Of a DNA stretch of 34,781 bases, positions 13,516 to 23,594 are shown one piece after another (the stretch's first letter is position 1; each line of letters opens with the position of its first letter). A model generated the notes under the pieces. The model saw nothing but the letters and a program-made list of their open reading frames with translations, was not told the DNA's origin and did not search any database. The stretch is from an uncultured Prevotella sp. (GTDB taxonomy: Bacteria; Bacteroidota; Bacteroidia; Bacteroidales; Bacteroidaceae): positions 1 through 34,781 of the forward strand of contig CAJOQT010000043.1 of NCBI GenBank assembly GCA_905236875.1. The letters run 5' to 3'. A program made the translations under genes and the position numbers.

Positions 13516-16500
13516 CGACCGTTCTGGATATAAATACCCTTACTTGGATTCTCTACTCGGCGTCCGTTGAGGTCGTAGATGACAGCATCAACCGGATTCA
13601 GTTGTATGCGCTCAATGCCTGTTGCAGTATTGAAGTCGGCGATGGCAGCCTGCAGGTCGGCTATGGCCTGAGCCAGCTCTTCATTGGTCACTGTCTGACC
13701 ACCGGCATCGAAGGCTGGGTCGTTAGACTCAATGGCCTTCTTACCTGTTGCTCCGGCAGCATCGATGGCATTCTGAAGTGCCTGTTTGGCAGTGCCTTCC
13801 TCTGCGTTATCGACCAGATTGTCTGCCTCAAGAACAAGGGCGGCAAGAGCGAGAACGTTATCGACGAATTCATCCTTGGTCGCCATGTAGGTGATGCTGT
13901 TCAGCTGGGTGTCTCCGGCAATCTGGAAGGTGAGCTGGACGGGCTTCAGGTCGAGGGCGGGAGCCTTCGGATCTTCCGCTGCGGCCTGCCAAATAGCCAT
14001 CGACGCAATGCTTGCATCGGTGAGGATACCGTTGCTGGCAGCATTATTGGCGTTCCACTGGTCATAGGCGAACATCAGTCCGACGAGTGTCATGCCGTCG
14101 GCAGTGTTGAACTCGAGCGTACCGCTATAGAGGCGGAGTTGCGGACCATTGGCGGTTTTCCAGAAGCAGTTAGGCGTCGCACCTGTAGCAGACGAGATGG
14201 TCATGCTGACACTTCCCTCGGTGACGGTGAGAGGCTCGGTGATGTCACCTGCATGACTTTCGCTGGTCGAGACAGGTGTCTCGGCAGGCAGGTTGTTGAA
14301 GTCGAAGCTGTACTCAACACTCGGCTGCGGTGGTATCTGCTTGACAGCGTCAAGTGTCAGCGTTCCTTCGGTAAGGTTGAACGTGAAGGTGAGATCATAG
14401 GTAGCAGGTATCTCCTCAGGATTCCATGTATAGTTGCCTGATGCAGGTATCTCGTACTCGCCCCACTGGTGGTTCTTGCGCAGCTTGTACTGGTAGCCCT
14501 CGGCAGTAGCCTCGAAGGCCTTAACCTCAAGCGTATAGATGTTCGGATCGGTTGTGCTCTGCGTCATATCGGCATCGGCCTCCCAACCGCCAGTCAGCTC
14601 ACCCACGATACTATATACTGCAGGTGCTTCGGGTACCGTGTCGTAGTATGTCTTACCATTAACATACTCGAGGTCAGGAGTCTGTTCACCGCCGTCAGTC
14701 TTGTCCTTACCATTACTGAAGATAACAATTGTAGGTACACCGGTAGCCTCGGCAGGCACGTTCCATGTATAGACATCGTACTCCGTGCCGTTGACGGTCT
14801 CGGTGCCAGTCTTCTCGAGCTTATAACCTGGCCAGTTGACATTGACCACGCCCCATGTGTAGGCATAGACATCCTCCCACTTCTTACCGTTAACGAACTT
14901 GACAAAGAGGTCGGCCTTGTCCTTACCCTCAATCTTCAGGCTCCAGCCTTCGGCGTAGTTCTCACCTGGTGTCCATGTAGCGGTGATGGTATAGGTCTTA
15001 TAGCCTGTCCAGCCGTGCCACAGCTGCATGTTCTTGTTGTCTTGATCGTCTGTGTATGAGCCCCAATCCTCTGGTGCATCGACATTCACCTTGTTAGTGC
15101 CTAACCAACCGGCCCAGTTGTCGCTCTCGTCGCCACCACCGTTGATGCAGAGCTTGAACTCCTGATCACCAATAGCGTTGCTGAGGTCGAGTGTGCCTGT
15201 CCAGACGTTGGTATCACCCTGCTTGGTCAGCGTGACGTTGTCAACACCGGGATCCCAGTTCCAGTCGCCGAGCAGCTGTACGGTCTTTACAACAGGTTCT
15301 TGCGGAGTATCCTGTGCATCCGTTACGGTGTAGGTGAAGTCGGGCGTGACGAAGTCACCCTCGGCAAACATCCACTTATGGGCAGCTGTTATCTTCTGTC
15401 CTTTTGTACAGTTGGTCCAAGTATAGGTCAGTCCCTCGCGCTCAGCGAAGCCGTCAGTCTTGTCAAACACATAACCATCGACCATACCGATGATCTCGTC
15501 CTTGTTGGTGCATGCGAAGGTTACGGTGACATCCATGTTAGACTGTGTGAACTCCCAGGTGTATTTCAGTTCCTTGCCTGCGTTGAGACCAGTAGGAATG
15601 GTATAAGTACCCTCACCGCTGGTAGGCTCGACGACTGGTGCTCCCATGTCGTACTCCTTGCCATTCTCGAATACGAGGTCGGCCGTCTGGTTGCCCTCTC
15701 CGCCATTACCATTGTTGAAGATGATATTGGCAGGAGCAGCAGTTGCGTCAAAGGAAATGGTCCACACGTCGCCATTCTTGGTCATCTCTGTGCCAGGCCA
15801 TTCGCCGAGTGTCTGAGGATTGAAGGTGTAGGCATAGACCTTCCCCCAACCAATGGAGTTCTTGAATGTTGCGGTGTAAGTGGTGGCAGGCGTTGTATCG
15901 TTACTCTTCCAGAAGTAGATATTGTCGATATAAACCGCCTCATTGCCAGTACCCTTGTCAATCTTCAGCTGGAACGTCTTATAGGTAAGGTCGAAGCCGA
16001 AGTCTGCGATAGGCAGGTCGATGCTGTTCCACTCCTTGACAGTGAGTGTACCCACAGAAGTAGATTTCTCCGTGGTGCCTCCCCGCATAATCGGGGTGAT
16101 GCCAAGACTCATGGCCTGCATGGGCAGCACGTCGATATGGATGTAGGTCATCTCAGAGATGTCGAGATCGGTAGCATACTCGAAGCCGAGGTAGTTGTAG
16201 TTGGTGAGCTTCAAAATATCATCACTACCAACCGTCTCTGTTGCCACTGCCGTGCTCTGACCCCAACTACCGTAGTTATAAGTGGTTGCAGGAGTATAGG
16301 CATTGCTATAGATGGACAATACATTTGCTGCATCCTGTGTCGGAACGGGTGCTGCCGTCAGTACGAACGGATCAACAGGTGTGTCACCAGTAGCCTGAAC
16401 AGTATAGGTGAAGTCGGGAGTGATGAACGCACCGCCAGCAAACTCCCACTTGTGGGCAGCCTTCAGAACCTGACCTTCTGTGCAGTTTGTCCAGGTCTTG

Positions 16501-18743
16501 GTAAGGCCGGGCGTCTCGGCAAAGCCGTTGGACTTGTCGTGGACATAACCGTCATTGATACCTGTGATATCATCCTTGTTGGTGCAGGCGAAGGTCACAG
16601 TGACGTCAGAACCCTCCTGTGTGAACGCCCAAGTATATTTCAGTTCCTTTCCGTTGACTTCGGCAATGGTTGACTCGATGATGCCAGAACCCTCGCCGCT
16701 GGTCGGCTGATCGACAGAAGAGCCGTCACCCTTCACATAATAGATATTGTCAACATAGAACTCCTGACCTGTGCCATACTGACCGTTGGCACCAGTCATC
16801 TTGATTTGGAAGGCACGTGTCATGGACAATCCTGCTGTCTTGAAGTCAGCAATACTGATTTCCACGGCATTCCACTGGTCTGCCGTCAGTGTCTGGGTGT
16901 TTACATAGAGATTGGCATCTTCTGCGGTATTCACCGGAGTAATTGCCAACGTCATGTTCTCGCCAACGGGCAGGATGTCAATGTGGAGTTTCTCAAACTG
17001 GCTGGCATCCACCTCATCGTGCTGGGAGCCAATGAAGAGGAAGTCTGAGATGTGCCATACCTTGTCGCCTGTAACAGGCTCCAGCTCTTCCTGCTTGGCC
17101 TGACCGTCCCACCATACCTGATAGCTGAAGTTGTGGGTGTCGGTATAAGCGTCACTATAGAGCGCAAAGACATTGTTAGCGTCCTCAGTCGGAGTCGCAG
17201 CTGCCGTCCATGCAGCTGTCGTAGCGTTGACCGTCTTAGACGGTGAGACATTCTCGTTGTCGTCAAGGGCAACAATCGTGAAGGTATAAGCCGTAGCAGG
17301 TTTCAGACCACCAACTATATAGCTGATTTCTTCACCGCTATTGCCCTTAACCGTATATTTCTTGTTGTTTTGGTCAGTAATAGAGTAAGTAACCTGAGCA
17401 GACAGGTTGTCAGTAGCCTTCAGCTTCAGCGTCACGCTGCCAACACCGGCCTTCACCAGCTCAGCCACGTCCAGCGTAGGAGCCTGAGAGTCGTCGGCAG
17501 CAGGCTTTGCGAAATAGAAGTGGTCCAGATAGAACTCCGTCTCACCTACCAGCTCAATGAGCACATAGTTGGGGAAGTTTGCTTCGTTAGCCACAACAAC
17601 ATAGTTCCACTGGCCAGGAATGAGTCCGGTCTTTGTAATGGCAGAACCATAGGCATTATCGCCGAAGATCTTACACTCAGTAGCTGTGAATGGATAGACA
17701 GCCACATGAATCGATGTATAGTCGTTAGTAACACCAACACTGCCAGCAGTACGGCTATTGAAACCAGTACCATTGACATGAACGACTTTGTGCCCGTCAG
17801 CAATCTCAACTTCTTCAACAGAAGTATAAAGCGGGTTGGGAGCACCGCCACCGATACCCCAGCCTGGGTTGCTTTCATTGATGCCCTTGTCATACTTTGC
17901 ACTATAGACGGCAATGACGTTGGCTGCCAGGTCTGTTGGCTCTGTAGGATTCGTGGTAGGTGCAGAAACATTGATAGCCTTGATAGTTTCCGAGACGGTC
18001 TTACCGCCGTATGCAGCAGTAATCACCACGTCGCCCACAGCTGCTGCCGTGAACTTGTTGCCGTTCAGCGTGCCGTTGGTGGCGGTGAAGGTCACACCTT
18101 CTGTTATCTCCAGACCGACCTGGTCCAGTGCCTTGAGAGTCAGCTCGGTCACTTCTCCTACCTTCACGACGGCAGGACTAACCTCAAGCGTTGTCAGCAC
18201 AGAAGCCTCCTTCTCTAATGCCACAAAGGTGCGAATCTTGACACCCCATGCATAGTTGGTGGCATCTGTAGGAACAAAGACGAGATAACGTCCACTGTTT
18301 GCAACCGAGACAGCTACGTTCTTGGCGGCTTCCTGTGCATTGGTAAAAGTGGCGATAAGCGTCTCGCCTGTCAGTGTGCCGTCTGCAGCAGGTTCCGTGT
18401 CGGTGACGTAGATATTAGCACCTGCATCGGCACCTTCCCAGGTTGACTTGATGGCACCAATACTCTTGGAGGCACCAAGGTCAATGTAGAAGCCCTGAAT
18501 ACCAATGGCCCGGTTAGCTTCTGTGTCATAGCCTCCTTCAGGAAAGAGAAAGACATTATCAGTATTACCATCAACCGTAATCTTCTGAAGATTATCATTG
18601 CTGATGGTGTAGTCTGTTGTACCATTGTTATAGGTCTTCAGTCCGCCCAATGGAACAACTGCCTTACCTGATGTCAGGTTGGTCTGTGCCGAAAGCGACA
18701 GGGTCGCAATCAGAGCTAACAGCGTAAAAAGTAGTTTTTTCAT
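13497..18743 (-). CDS. Giant secreted multi-module glycan-binding protein
   Basis: The 1748-residue product starts with a signal peptide (MKKLLFTLLALIATLSLSAQ). Approximate modules are: a discoidin-like domain (21-170); a bacterial Ig-like domain (185-265); an Fn3 domain (420-510); and three copies of a 'NVxxxYSxAY ... FYxDxxYFxK' module (275-415, 515-670, 795-950). Two copies follow of a 'GKELKYTW ... TNCTxGQ ... HKWxFAxG' module (680-790, 1040-1135). There are also two CBM26/starch-binding-like units ('VYAYTF ... WPG ... IIFNNG'; 955-1035, 1260-1350) and two SusE/F-like units. A helical region (1610-1700) and the tail DLNGRRVENPSKGIYIQNGR end the protein. No catalytic domain is visible, so it probably binds glycan at the surface beside the GH16 and GH128 enzymes. 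ATG 18743 gives the neatest signal peptide; ATG 18749 adds two residues. A 112-nt gap with no recognisable promoter separates it from the GH128 gene, so co-transcription is likely. Confidence 0.75.
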   Translation of the reverse strand: MKKLLFTLLALIATLSLSAQTNLTSGKAVVPLGGLKTYNNGTTDYTISNDNLQKITVDGNTDNVFLFPEGGYDTEANRAIGIQGFYIDLGASKSIGAIKSTWEGADAGANIYVTDTEPAADGTLTGETLIATFTNAQEAAKNVAVSVANSGRYLVFVPTDATNYAWGVKIRTFVALEKEASVLTTLEVSPAVVKVGEVTELTLKALDQVGLEITEGVTFTATNGTLNGNKFTAAAVGDVVITAAYGGKTVSETIKAINVSAPTTNPTEPTDLAANVIAVYSAKYDKGINESNPGWGIGGGAPNPLYTSVEEVEIADGHKVVHVNGTGFNSRTAGSVGVTNDYTSIHVAVYPFTATECKIFGDNAYGSAITKTGLIPGQWNYVVVANEANFPNYVLIELVGETEFYLDHFYFAKPAADDSQAPTLDVAELVKAGVGSVTLKLKATDNLSAQVTYSITDQNNKKYTVKGNSGEEISYIVGGLKPATAYTFTIVALDDNENVSPSKTVNATTAAWTAAATPTEDANNVFALYSDAYTDTHNFSYQVWWDGQAKQEELEPVTGDKVWHISDFLFIGSQHDEVDASQFEKLHIDILPVGENMTLAITPVNTAEDANLYVNTQTLTADQWNAVEISIADFKTAGLSMTRAFQIKMTGANGQYGTGQEFYVDNIYYVKGDGSSVDQPTSGEGSGIIESTIAEVNGKELKYTWAFTQEGSDVTVTFACTNKDDITGINDGYVHDKSNGFAETPGLTKTWTNCTEGQVLKAAHKWEFAGGAFITPDFTYTVQATGDTPVDPFVLTAAPVPTQDAANVLSIYSNAYTPATTYNYGSWGQSTAVATETVGSDDILKLTNYNYLGFEYATDLDISEMTYIHIDVLPMQAMSLGITPIMRGGTTEKSTSVGTLTVKEWNSIDLPIADFGFDLTYKTFQLKIDKGTGNEAVYIDNIYFWKSNDTTPATTYTATFKNSIGWGKVYAYTFNPQTLGEWPGTEMTKNGDVWTISFDATAAPANIIFNNGNGGEGNQTADLVFENGKEYDMGAPVVEPTSGEGTYTIPTGLNAGKELKYTWEFTQSNMDVTVTFACTNKDEIIGMVDGYVFDKTDGFAEREGLTYTWTNCTKGQKITAAHKWMFAEGDFVTPDFTYTVTDAQDTPQEPVVKTVQLLGDWNWDPGVDNVTLTKQGDTNVWTGTLDLSNAIGDQEFKLCINGGGDESDNWAGWLGTNKVNVDAPEDWGSYTDDQDNKNMQLWHGWTGYKTYTITATWTPGENYAEGWSLKIEGKDKADLFVKFVNGKKWEDVYAYTWGVVNVNWPGYKLEKTGTETVNGTEYDVYTWNVPAEATGVPTIVIFSNGKDKTDGGEQTPDLEYVNGKTYYDTVPEAPAVYSIVGELTGGWEADADMTQSTTDPNIYTLEVKAFEATAEGYQYKLRKNHQWGEYEIPASGNYTWNPEEIPATYDLTFTFNLTEGTLTLDAVKQIPPQPSVEYSFDFNNLPAETPVSTSESHAGDITEPLTVTEGSVSMTISSATGATPNCFWKTANGPQLRLYSGTLEFNTADGMTLVGLMFAYDQWNANNAASNGILTDASIASMAIWQAAAEDPKAPALDLKPVQLTFQIAGDTQLNSITYMATKDEFVDNVLALAALVLEADNLVDNAEEGTAKQALQNAIDAAGATGKKAIESNDPAFDAGGQTVTNEELAQAIADLQAAIADFNTATGIERIQLNPVDAVIYDLNGRRVENPSKGIYIQNGRKVVIK

Positions 18744-18855
18744 AAGCATGAATATTGATAGTTAAACGTGTATAATAGGTCTCACAGTTTGTAGGTTATT
18801 GGGTTCTTGTAGAAAGAAATTACCATTAATTACTCAGAAATTTTCTTTTGTAAGT

Positions 18856-20382
18856 TCAGTTGTTGATGTATTTCTTCCCGTTATAGATGTAAAGTCCCTT
18901 AGGAACTTTTCCCTCATGAACGGGAACGACCTGTCCGCTGAGGGAAAACAACTGACGGGAATTGCCTGTTGTCTGTTCTTGCGTGGCTTCGGTAACAGGC
19001 GGCAAGCCGAGCGGCCCGTCGTCTAAAGACACCGTGAGGCTATTGATGAACAGGGATGTCGAAGCGCCGTTCCACAAGAGGATGCTGTGCTGTCCTGCCG
19101 GCAACGTCACCGTTACGGTACGGTCGGTCCACTGTCCGTCAGTAGTTGGGATGACGGTTTCAAGTTTCTTGTTCGAACCGCCAAATGCATCGAGATACAG
19201 CCGGATCTTGTTGTCGGTTTGTGACTTGACATGCAATTTTACGTTATAGTCGCCTGCAGAGGGGAAATCTACCTGCCAGGCGACCCATGCACCCGACGGA
19301 AGGTTTACTTGCAGGGGTATGTCACTGGTGGTCTCTGTGTTCGACCGTAACTTTGGCTGTTGGCTGTCTGTGCCGGCATCGATGTAGTCTTTGGCCGCTA
19401 TCAGTTCATTCATCGCGTAGTACTTGTCGGCATCGAACGACGACATGTGGACATAGACCTTGCCCAGTTCCGACAGCTCACTGGCAGCACTGTTGGTCTG
19501 GAAAATGCTCATATAGGGATAGGCAGAGGCACCGCCAGAGGTATTACCCATGAACCATGCATATCCTGCTACGAGATCACTCTGTTCCAGCTTCTGTACT
19601 TTCTGTGTCATCTGGTCAATCTGGAAGTCAACGCCGGTGATGGTACCGTCGTTCTCCCATGCACAGAACTCCGTGAGGAACATGCGTGGGAAGTGTCCGT
19701 TGGCAGCCAGATAGTTATCGAGATACTGCCTAAGGTTGGGATAACGCCCATAGACGTCGGTCTTCGAAGGGTCGTAGAGATCCTTGTAGAAATACTCCGT
19801 AGCGAACCACGTGTTGGAGGAATACCAGTTCATGTAGCAATGGAGTGCCAGGTAGTCGAGCCTGGCAGTGGGATAAAGACGGAAGAACTCATCATACCAT
19901 TCGTAGGGACTCCATGTACGTCCTCCCACTTTCTCACCGGAGAAGTTGAGGGCTGGAGCCACCAGCTGCAGGTTGAAGTCGGCGGCTATCTGCTCCAGCT
20001 TGGGCCACTTGTCTGCCGCCTGCTGGGGTGTCATGTTAGACTGTGACGAGAAATTAGGCTCATTGAAGCCTAACAGGTATTTTACACCAGGATGAGTGGT
20101 GAGGTAGTTACGTAGTGTGGTCTCGTTGAAACCGCCGTTCCAGCACATGGGTACGAACTCTATGTCCTGTTGCGGTCCGATGTTGTTGGCACTACCCTGT
20201 GGGGTAAGTCCCCAGTTGTAGAGCCACGTGATGCCCGGCGACATCTTGTCGATGGGTGCTGTTGTCAGAGGTTGTTGCTTTTCATCCCACCCCACACCAC
20301 GCTTGGCACTGCGATGCTGTGCCAAGGTGGTTGCGGTGGACAAAACAAAACCTAACAGTATGAAACAAATATTTACTTTCAC
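18856..20382 (-). CDS. GH128-type endo-beta-1,3-glucanase with C-terminal CBM6-like domain
   Basis: The 508-residue secreted protein (signal about 1-22) has a GH128 TIM-barrel-like domain (about 28-340). KRGVGWDE, WLYNWG, FVPMCW, GFNEPN with expected acid/base E108, and LTEFCAWEN with expected nucleophile E238 are all present. A beta-sandwich follows (about 345-470; WVAWQVDFPSAGDYNVKLHV, HSILLWNG) that looks like a CBM6-type carbohydrate-binding domain. The tail LFSLSGQVVPVHEGKVPKGL resembles type IX sorting ends. It should cut internal beta-1,3 linkages in laminarin-like glucans. The start codon is GTG (20380-20382), overlapping the TGA of the upstream GH16 gene in a GTGA arrangement that suggests translational coupling. 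Confidence 0.85.
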   Translation of the reverse strand: MKVNICFILLGFVLSTATTLAQHRSAKRGVGWDEKQQPLTTAPIDKMSPGITWLYNWGLTPQGSANNIGPQQDIEFVPMCWNGGFNETTLRNYLTTHPGVKYLLGFNEPNFSSQSNMTPQQAADKWPKLEQIAADFNLQLVAPALNFSGEKVGGRTWSPYEWYDEFFRLYPTARLDYLALHCYMNWYSSNTWFATEYFYKDLYDPSKTDVYGRYPNLRQYLDNYLAANGHFPRMFLTEFCAWENDGTITGVDFQIDQMTQKVQKLEQSDLVAGYAWFMGNTSGGASAYPYMSIFQTNSAASELSELGKVYVHMSSFDADKYYAMNELIAAKDYIDAGTDSQQPKLRSNTETTSDIPLQVNLPSGAWVAWQVDFPSAGDYNVKLHVKSQTDNKIRLYLDAFGGSNKKLETVIPTTDGQWTDRTVTVTLPAGQHSILLWNGASTSLFINSLTVSLDDGPLGLPPVTEATQEQTTGNSRQLFSLSGQVVPVHEGKVPKGLYIYNGKKYINN

Positions 20383-23300
20383 TTAATCATGTATTTTTTA
20401 CCATTGAAGATATAGATACCCTTGGTGGTCGGCTTGCCGTTGAGCTTACGACCGTCGAGCGAGTACCAAGAGACCCCTACCAAACCTCCCCGAGGGGAGG
20501 CTTCTGTATTCTCCCCCTCGGGGGAGATAGAGGGGGGTATGATACCATCGGTCACCTTCTCACGCCAGAAGAAGACGTTGTCCAGCTGCAGCTCGTCACC
20601 TGTATGGCCGCCACTCATGAACCAGACGAGGTTGTCCTTCCAATTGGCCTGTCCGCCCTTGTTGGAGGGGAAGAGCGCTGCACCCTTCTGGGCCTTGATG
20701 ACGCTAAAGGGGATATCGAACGAGTACCACTCATTGTCACGCTTGTAGTTGCCGATGACGGGTGTCAGGTCATCAAACGGTGCAGAACCGATGGTGAAGC
20801 GTGCCTCGGCAAAGCCGATGAGGTGGTTGCACTGGTCTGTGCCGCGCATAGCGAAGTGCAGATACCAGTCACCTTGGTCGAGCACGGTGAGGTCAGCACC
20901 TTCCTGATCGATGAAACCACCACCAGACCATCCCTTGGTACCTACCACCCAGTCAATCCATCCCTGGTTGTCGATGCCGAAAGAGTTGACGGCATCGCCG
21001 CTGTGGGTACCGTCGGTATAGCAGTTACCCTCCCAGTTGTACAGGGTATAGTAGCCGGCAAGGATATTCGACTCCTGTGTACCGCCTGCTGTCTGCATGT
21101 CAAGCGTGGCAGAGGGCACATTGAAGTTGATAAAGTCTTTGCCCTCGAACACGAAGCTGCTCTCGCCACTGGCATTGAGGCTCTTGTAGCCATAGTCGCC
21201 CAGTTCGTTCGCTTCAGGTTGTGTGCCGTCCTTTTTCTTCCAGAAGAAGATGTTGTCGAAGGAGAACCAGCTACCTGTATAATAGGTATCCATGGTGTAG
21301 AAGCATATCAGGTTTTCACTGATGTTGACAACACCGTTGCCCTTGCTCCAGAGCTTACCGTACTTCTTCAACTCAGCCACGGGGATGTCGAAGGCATACC
21401 ACTCGCCGTCTCGGTTGAAGTCGGCAAAGATGGGCTTGGTGCTGTATGCGCCGAAGGTCAAGATGGCATCAGCATCCTCGGCACCGAAGCGAACACGGAC
21501 GGGAATATGTCCCACTGCTGCGTCGGAGCGTAGTGCAATATGCAAATAGTAGCTGTCGTCAATCATCGTGAGATCCTTGACAGTACCCGAGGCGATGCCC
21601 ATGCCGTTCCAGTTGGCTGCCGTTGTCGATGCCCATGCTGAAATACCACCGGTATAAACACCCGATGAGTTGGCTATACCATCGATATGGTCACCCACCA
21701 TGGTGCCTTCCCAGGTGTAGTAGTTGTTACTCTGTGTATAGTCGCGGTCTGCTTTCACCAGGTCGCTTGCCTGATAGGTGCCGTCACTGGTAACTCCCTT
21801 CCATACGTCCTCAGACAGTTGAATGGGGATGATCTCTCCCACTTCAGTAAGGTCGAATGCCCATTTGCCATTGGCATCGACACTCTTGTAACCAAATTTG
21901 CCGAGGTCGGCAGAGTTATCGGTATAGGTTGGAATAGGCTTCGTCTTGCTCTTATAGAAGAAAATGTTGTCGAAGCAGAGCTCTGAGTCGGTCACACCAC
22001 CGCTGATGAAAGCGAGGATGTTGTCGTTAAAATTGTTGACAGGAGTCTTGAACAGAGGATCGGCAAATTGCTTGAGTGCCTTGACAGGAATGTCGAAGTA
22101 GTACCACTTGCCGTCACGCTTGAAGTCGCCGATGCTGGCCAGCTTGCCATCGCTGTTGCCAACGATGAAGTTGGCATTGCTCACGGTAATCTGGTGTGAG
22201 GTGTGCCGTTCGATGTCGTCACCTTTCATGGCGAAGTGGAGCCAGTAGGTATCGTCGATCATCGAGAGGTCTTCGCCGTTGATGTTGAAGCCCAGACCGC
22301 TCCATCCTACACTGCCAACGGTGAACATGTTGTAGCCTTCTTCCCAACCGAAGGAGTTGGTCTTACCGTCGCGGTTGACGGGAACAAACGTATTCTCCCA
22401 GATATAGAGGTTACGGTTGGTATTGTTTACGTTATAGTCATGGACCGTAGCACCAGCTGAATACAGATGACCTGTCACACCGTCACTGGTCGAGATAAGC
22501 ACTGCCTCTGCCACATCGTCGAAGTCGAAGGTGGTGTTGCCCTGGGCATCAAGTGCCTCGGTAGCAAAGCCCGACAGCACCGTCACGGGATCATCTTGGT
22601 GGGGCGGCTCGGGATCATCTTCGATATTGGTTTGCTTGTTGCCGTTGGCATCGGTATAGAGGTACTTTGCCTCGTTGTCGTCGTCTGCCTGATAGACGCG
22701 TACCCAGTCAACATACATCTTCGCCTCGTCACCGGCATTGGGCAGGGCTGTAATCTGATTGGCATTGTAGATATTGGTGAACGTGCCGCCCACTGCCAGA
22801 TTGAAGAGGAAGTAGAAAGGCTTCTGGAAGTAGTGTCCGGCAGCCATGTTGGATTCCGTATAGCTGATACCTTCTGTAAAATAGAGTGCCTGACGCTTCT
22901 TGGCATTGGTATAACCTCCCAAGTCATAGTACATATACATATATTCATCGTTCCACTCTACTGTGAAGATATGGTATTCGCCTTCAACAGAACCTATAGA
23001 CTCGAACTTCTCATAGGAAAACTCATGGCTAATCTGCTGATGGTCGGTATTGCTGGCACTGGGCCCGTAATGCAAGGTACCAGAGAAGTAACGGTCCTGC
23101 CAGCCGGCATATTCACCCGTGATGGCCTTGAAATGTCCCATCTCGACGATGTCCATCTCACCGCAACGCGGCCAACCGTACTTGTTCAGATCGTTACCCA
23201 TCATCCAATAAGCAGGCCACAGGCCATTGGCAGTCATGGGGAATTTGATACGTGCCTGAAGAATACCATGCTTGAAGGCCGCTTTCTGGTTCGAATTGAT

Positions 23301-23588
23301 ACGCCCGGAAGTGAAGTTCTTGCCCTGATAGTTCTCGCGACGTGCCGTGATAACCAGATTTCCACCCTCCACTGCCACATTCTCCTTACGATAGTATTGC
23401 AGCTCGTTGTTACCACCGCCTGTGCCACTCACCTCGGCAGTCCAGTTCAGCTCATTGAGAGCCGTACCGTCAAATTCATCACTCCATACCAATGAGTAGC
23501 CTTCGGGAGCACCCTCAATAGCCTGCGCAAAAGAAATAGCTGGAAGGACAGCCAGCACTACGCTGCATAAAATCCTTGAAATCTTCAT
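20379..23588 (-). CDS. GH16 laminarinase-like enzyme with three repeated C-terminal modules
   Basis: The 1069-residue secreted protein (signal about 1-22) has a GH16 jelly-roll domain at 28-300. The catalytic signature GEMDIVEMG places the nucleophile at E144, D146 between, and acid/base E149. LVWSDEFDG, GGNNELQYY and WPAYWMMG support the laminarinase (beta-1,3-glucanase) subgroup. Three related modules of about 210 residues follow (about 335-560, 560-785, 785-1010), each with 'DxxWxLHFAMxG' and 'WYxFDIPxxxLK' and ending 'DNxFFWK/YK'. A linker made by a double GC-rich palindrome (20473-20538) and the tail YSLDGRKLNGKPTTKGIYIF end the protein. It is second in the operon, 6 nt after the single-module protein gene, and overlaps the GH128 gene by 3 nt. 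The modules probably bind glucan (inference). Confidence 0.88.
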   Translation of the reverse strand: MKISRILCSVVLAVLPAISFAQAIEGAPEGYSLVWSDEFDGTALNELNWTAEVSGTGGGNNELQYYRKENVAVEGGNLVITARRENYQGKNFTSGRINSNQKAAFKHGILQARIKFPMTANGLWPAYWMMGNDLNKYGWPRCGEMDIVEMGHFKAITGEYAGWQDRYFSGTLHYGPSASNTDHQQISHEFSYEKFESIGSVEGEYHIFTVEWNDEYMYMYYDLGGYTNAKKRQALYFTEGISYTESNMAAGHYFQKPFYFLFNLAVGGTFTNIYNANQITALPNAGDEAKMYVDWVRVYQADDDNEAKYLYTDANGNKQTNIEDDPEPPHQDDPVTVLSGFATEALDAQGNTTFDFDDVAEAVLISTSDGVTGHLYSAGATVHDYNVNNTNRNLYIWENTFVPVNRDGKTNSFGWEEGYNMFTVGSVGWSGLGFNINGEDLSMIDDTYWLHFAMKGDDIERHTSHQITVSNANFIVGNSDGKLASIGDFKRDGKWYYFDIPVKALKQFADPLFKTPVNNFNDNILAFISGGVTDSELCFDNIFFYKSKTKPIPTYTDNSADLGKFGYKSVDANGKWAFDLTEVGEIIPIQLSEDVWKGVTSDGTYQASDLVKADRDYTQSNNYYTWEGTMVGDHIDGIANSSGVYTGGISAWASTTAANWNGMGIASGTVKDLTMIDDSYYLHIALRSDAAVGHIPVRVRFGAEDADAILTFGAYSTKPIFADFNRDGEWYAFDIPVAELKKYGKLWSKGNGVVNISENLICFYTMDTYYTGSWFSFDNIFFWKKKDGTQPEANELGDYGYKSLNASGESSFVFEGKDFINFNVPSATLDMQTAGGTQESNILAGYYTLYNWEGNCYTDGTHSGDAVNSFGIDNQGWIDWVVGTKGWSGGGFIDQEGADLTVLDQGDWYLHFAMRGTDQCNHLIGFAEARFTIGSAPFDDLTPVIGNYKRDNEWYSFDIPFSVIKAQKGAALFPSNKGGQANWKDNLVWFMSGGHTGDELQLDNVFFWREKVTDGIIPPSISPEGENTEASPRGGLVGVSWYSLDGRKLNGKPTTKGIYIFNGKKYMIK
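20473..20538. repeat. Double GC-rich palindrome near the 3' end of the GH16 gene
   Basis: CCTCCCCGAGGGGAGG (20485-20500) and CTCCCCCTCGGGGGAG (20511-20526) are two adjacent hairpins. They are enclosed by ACCCCT (20473-20478) and AGGGGGGT (20531-20538). The pair is translated in frame as a linker between the last module and the sorting-like tail. Confidence 0.75.
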
Positions 23589-23594
23589 ATTGTC

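Noticed and set aside
13299..18255. Several long open frames on the plus strand opposite the 1748-residue gene (up to 457 codons)
   Set aside because: They have no promoter, no recognisable domains and follow the codon pattern of the real minus-strand gene; they are antisense shadows.
20604..23495. Plus-strand frames of about 309 and 342 codons opposite the GH16 gene
   Set aside because: Same reason: the minus strand has clear GH16 motifs and repeats, and the plus-strand translations resemble no protein family.
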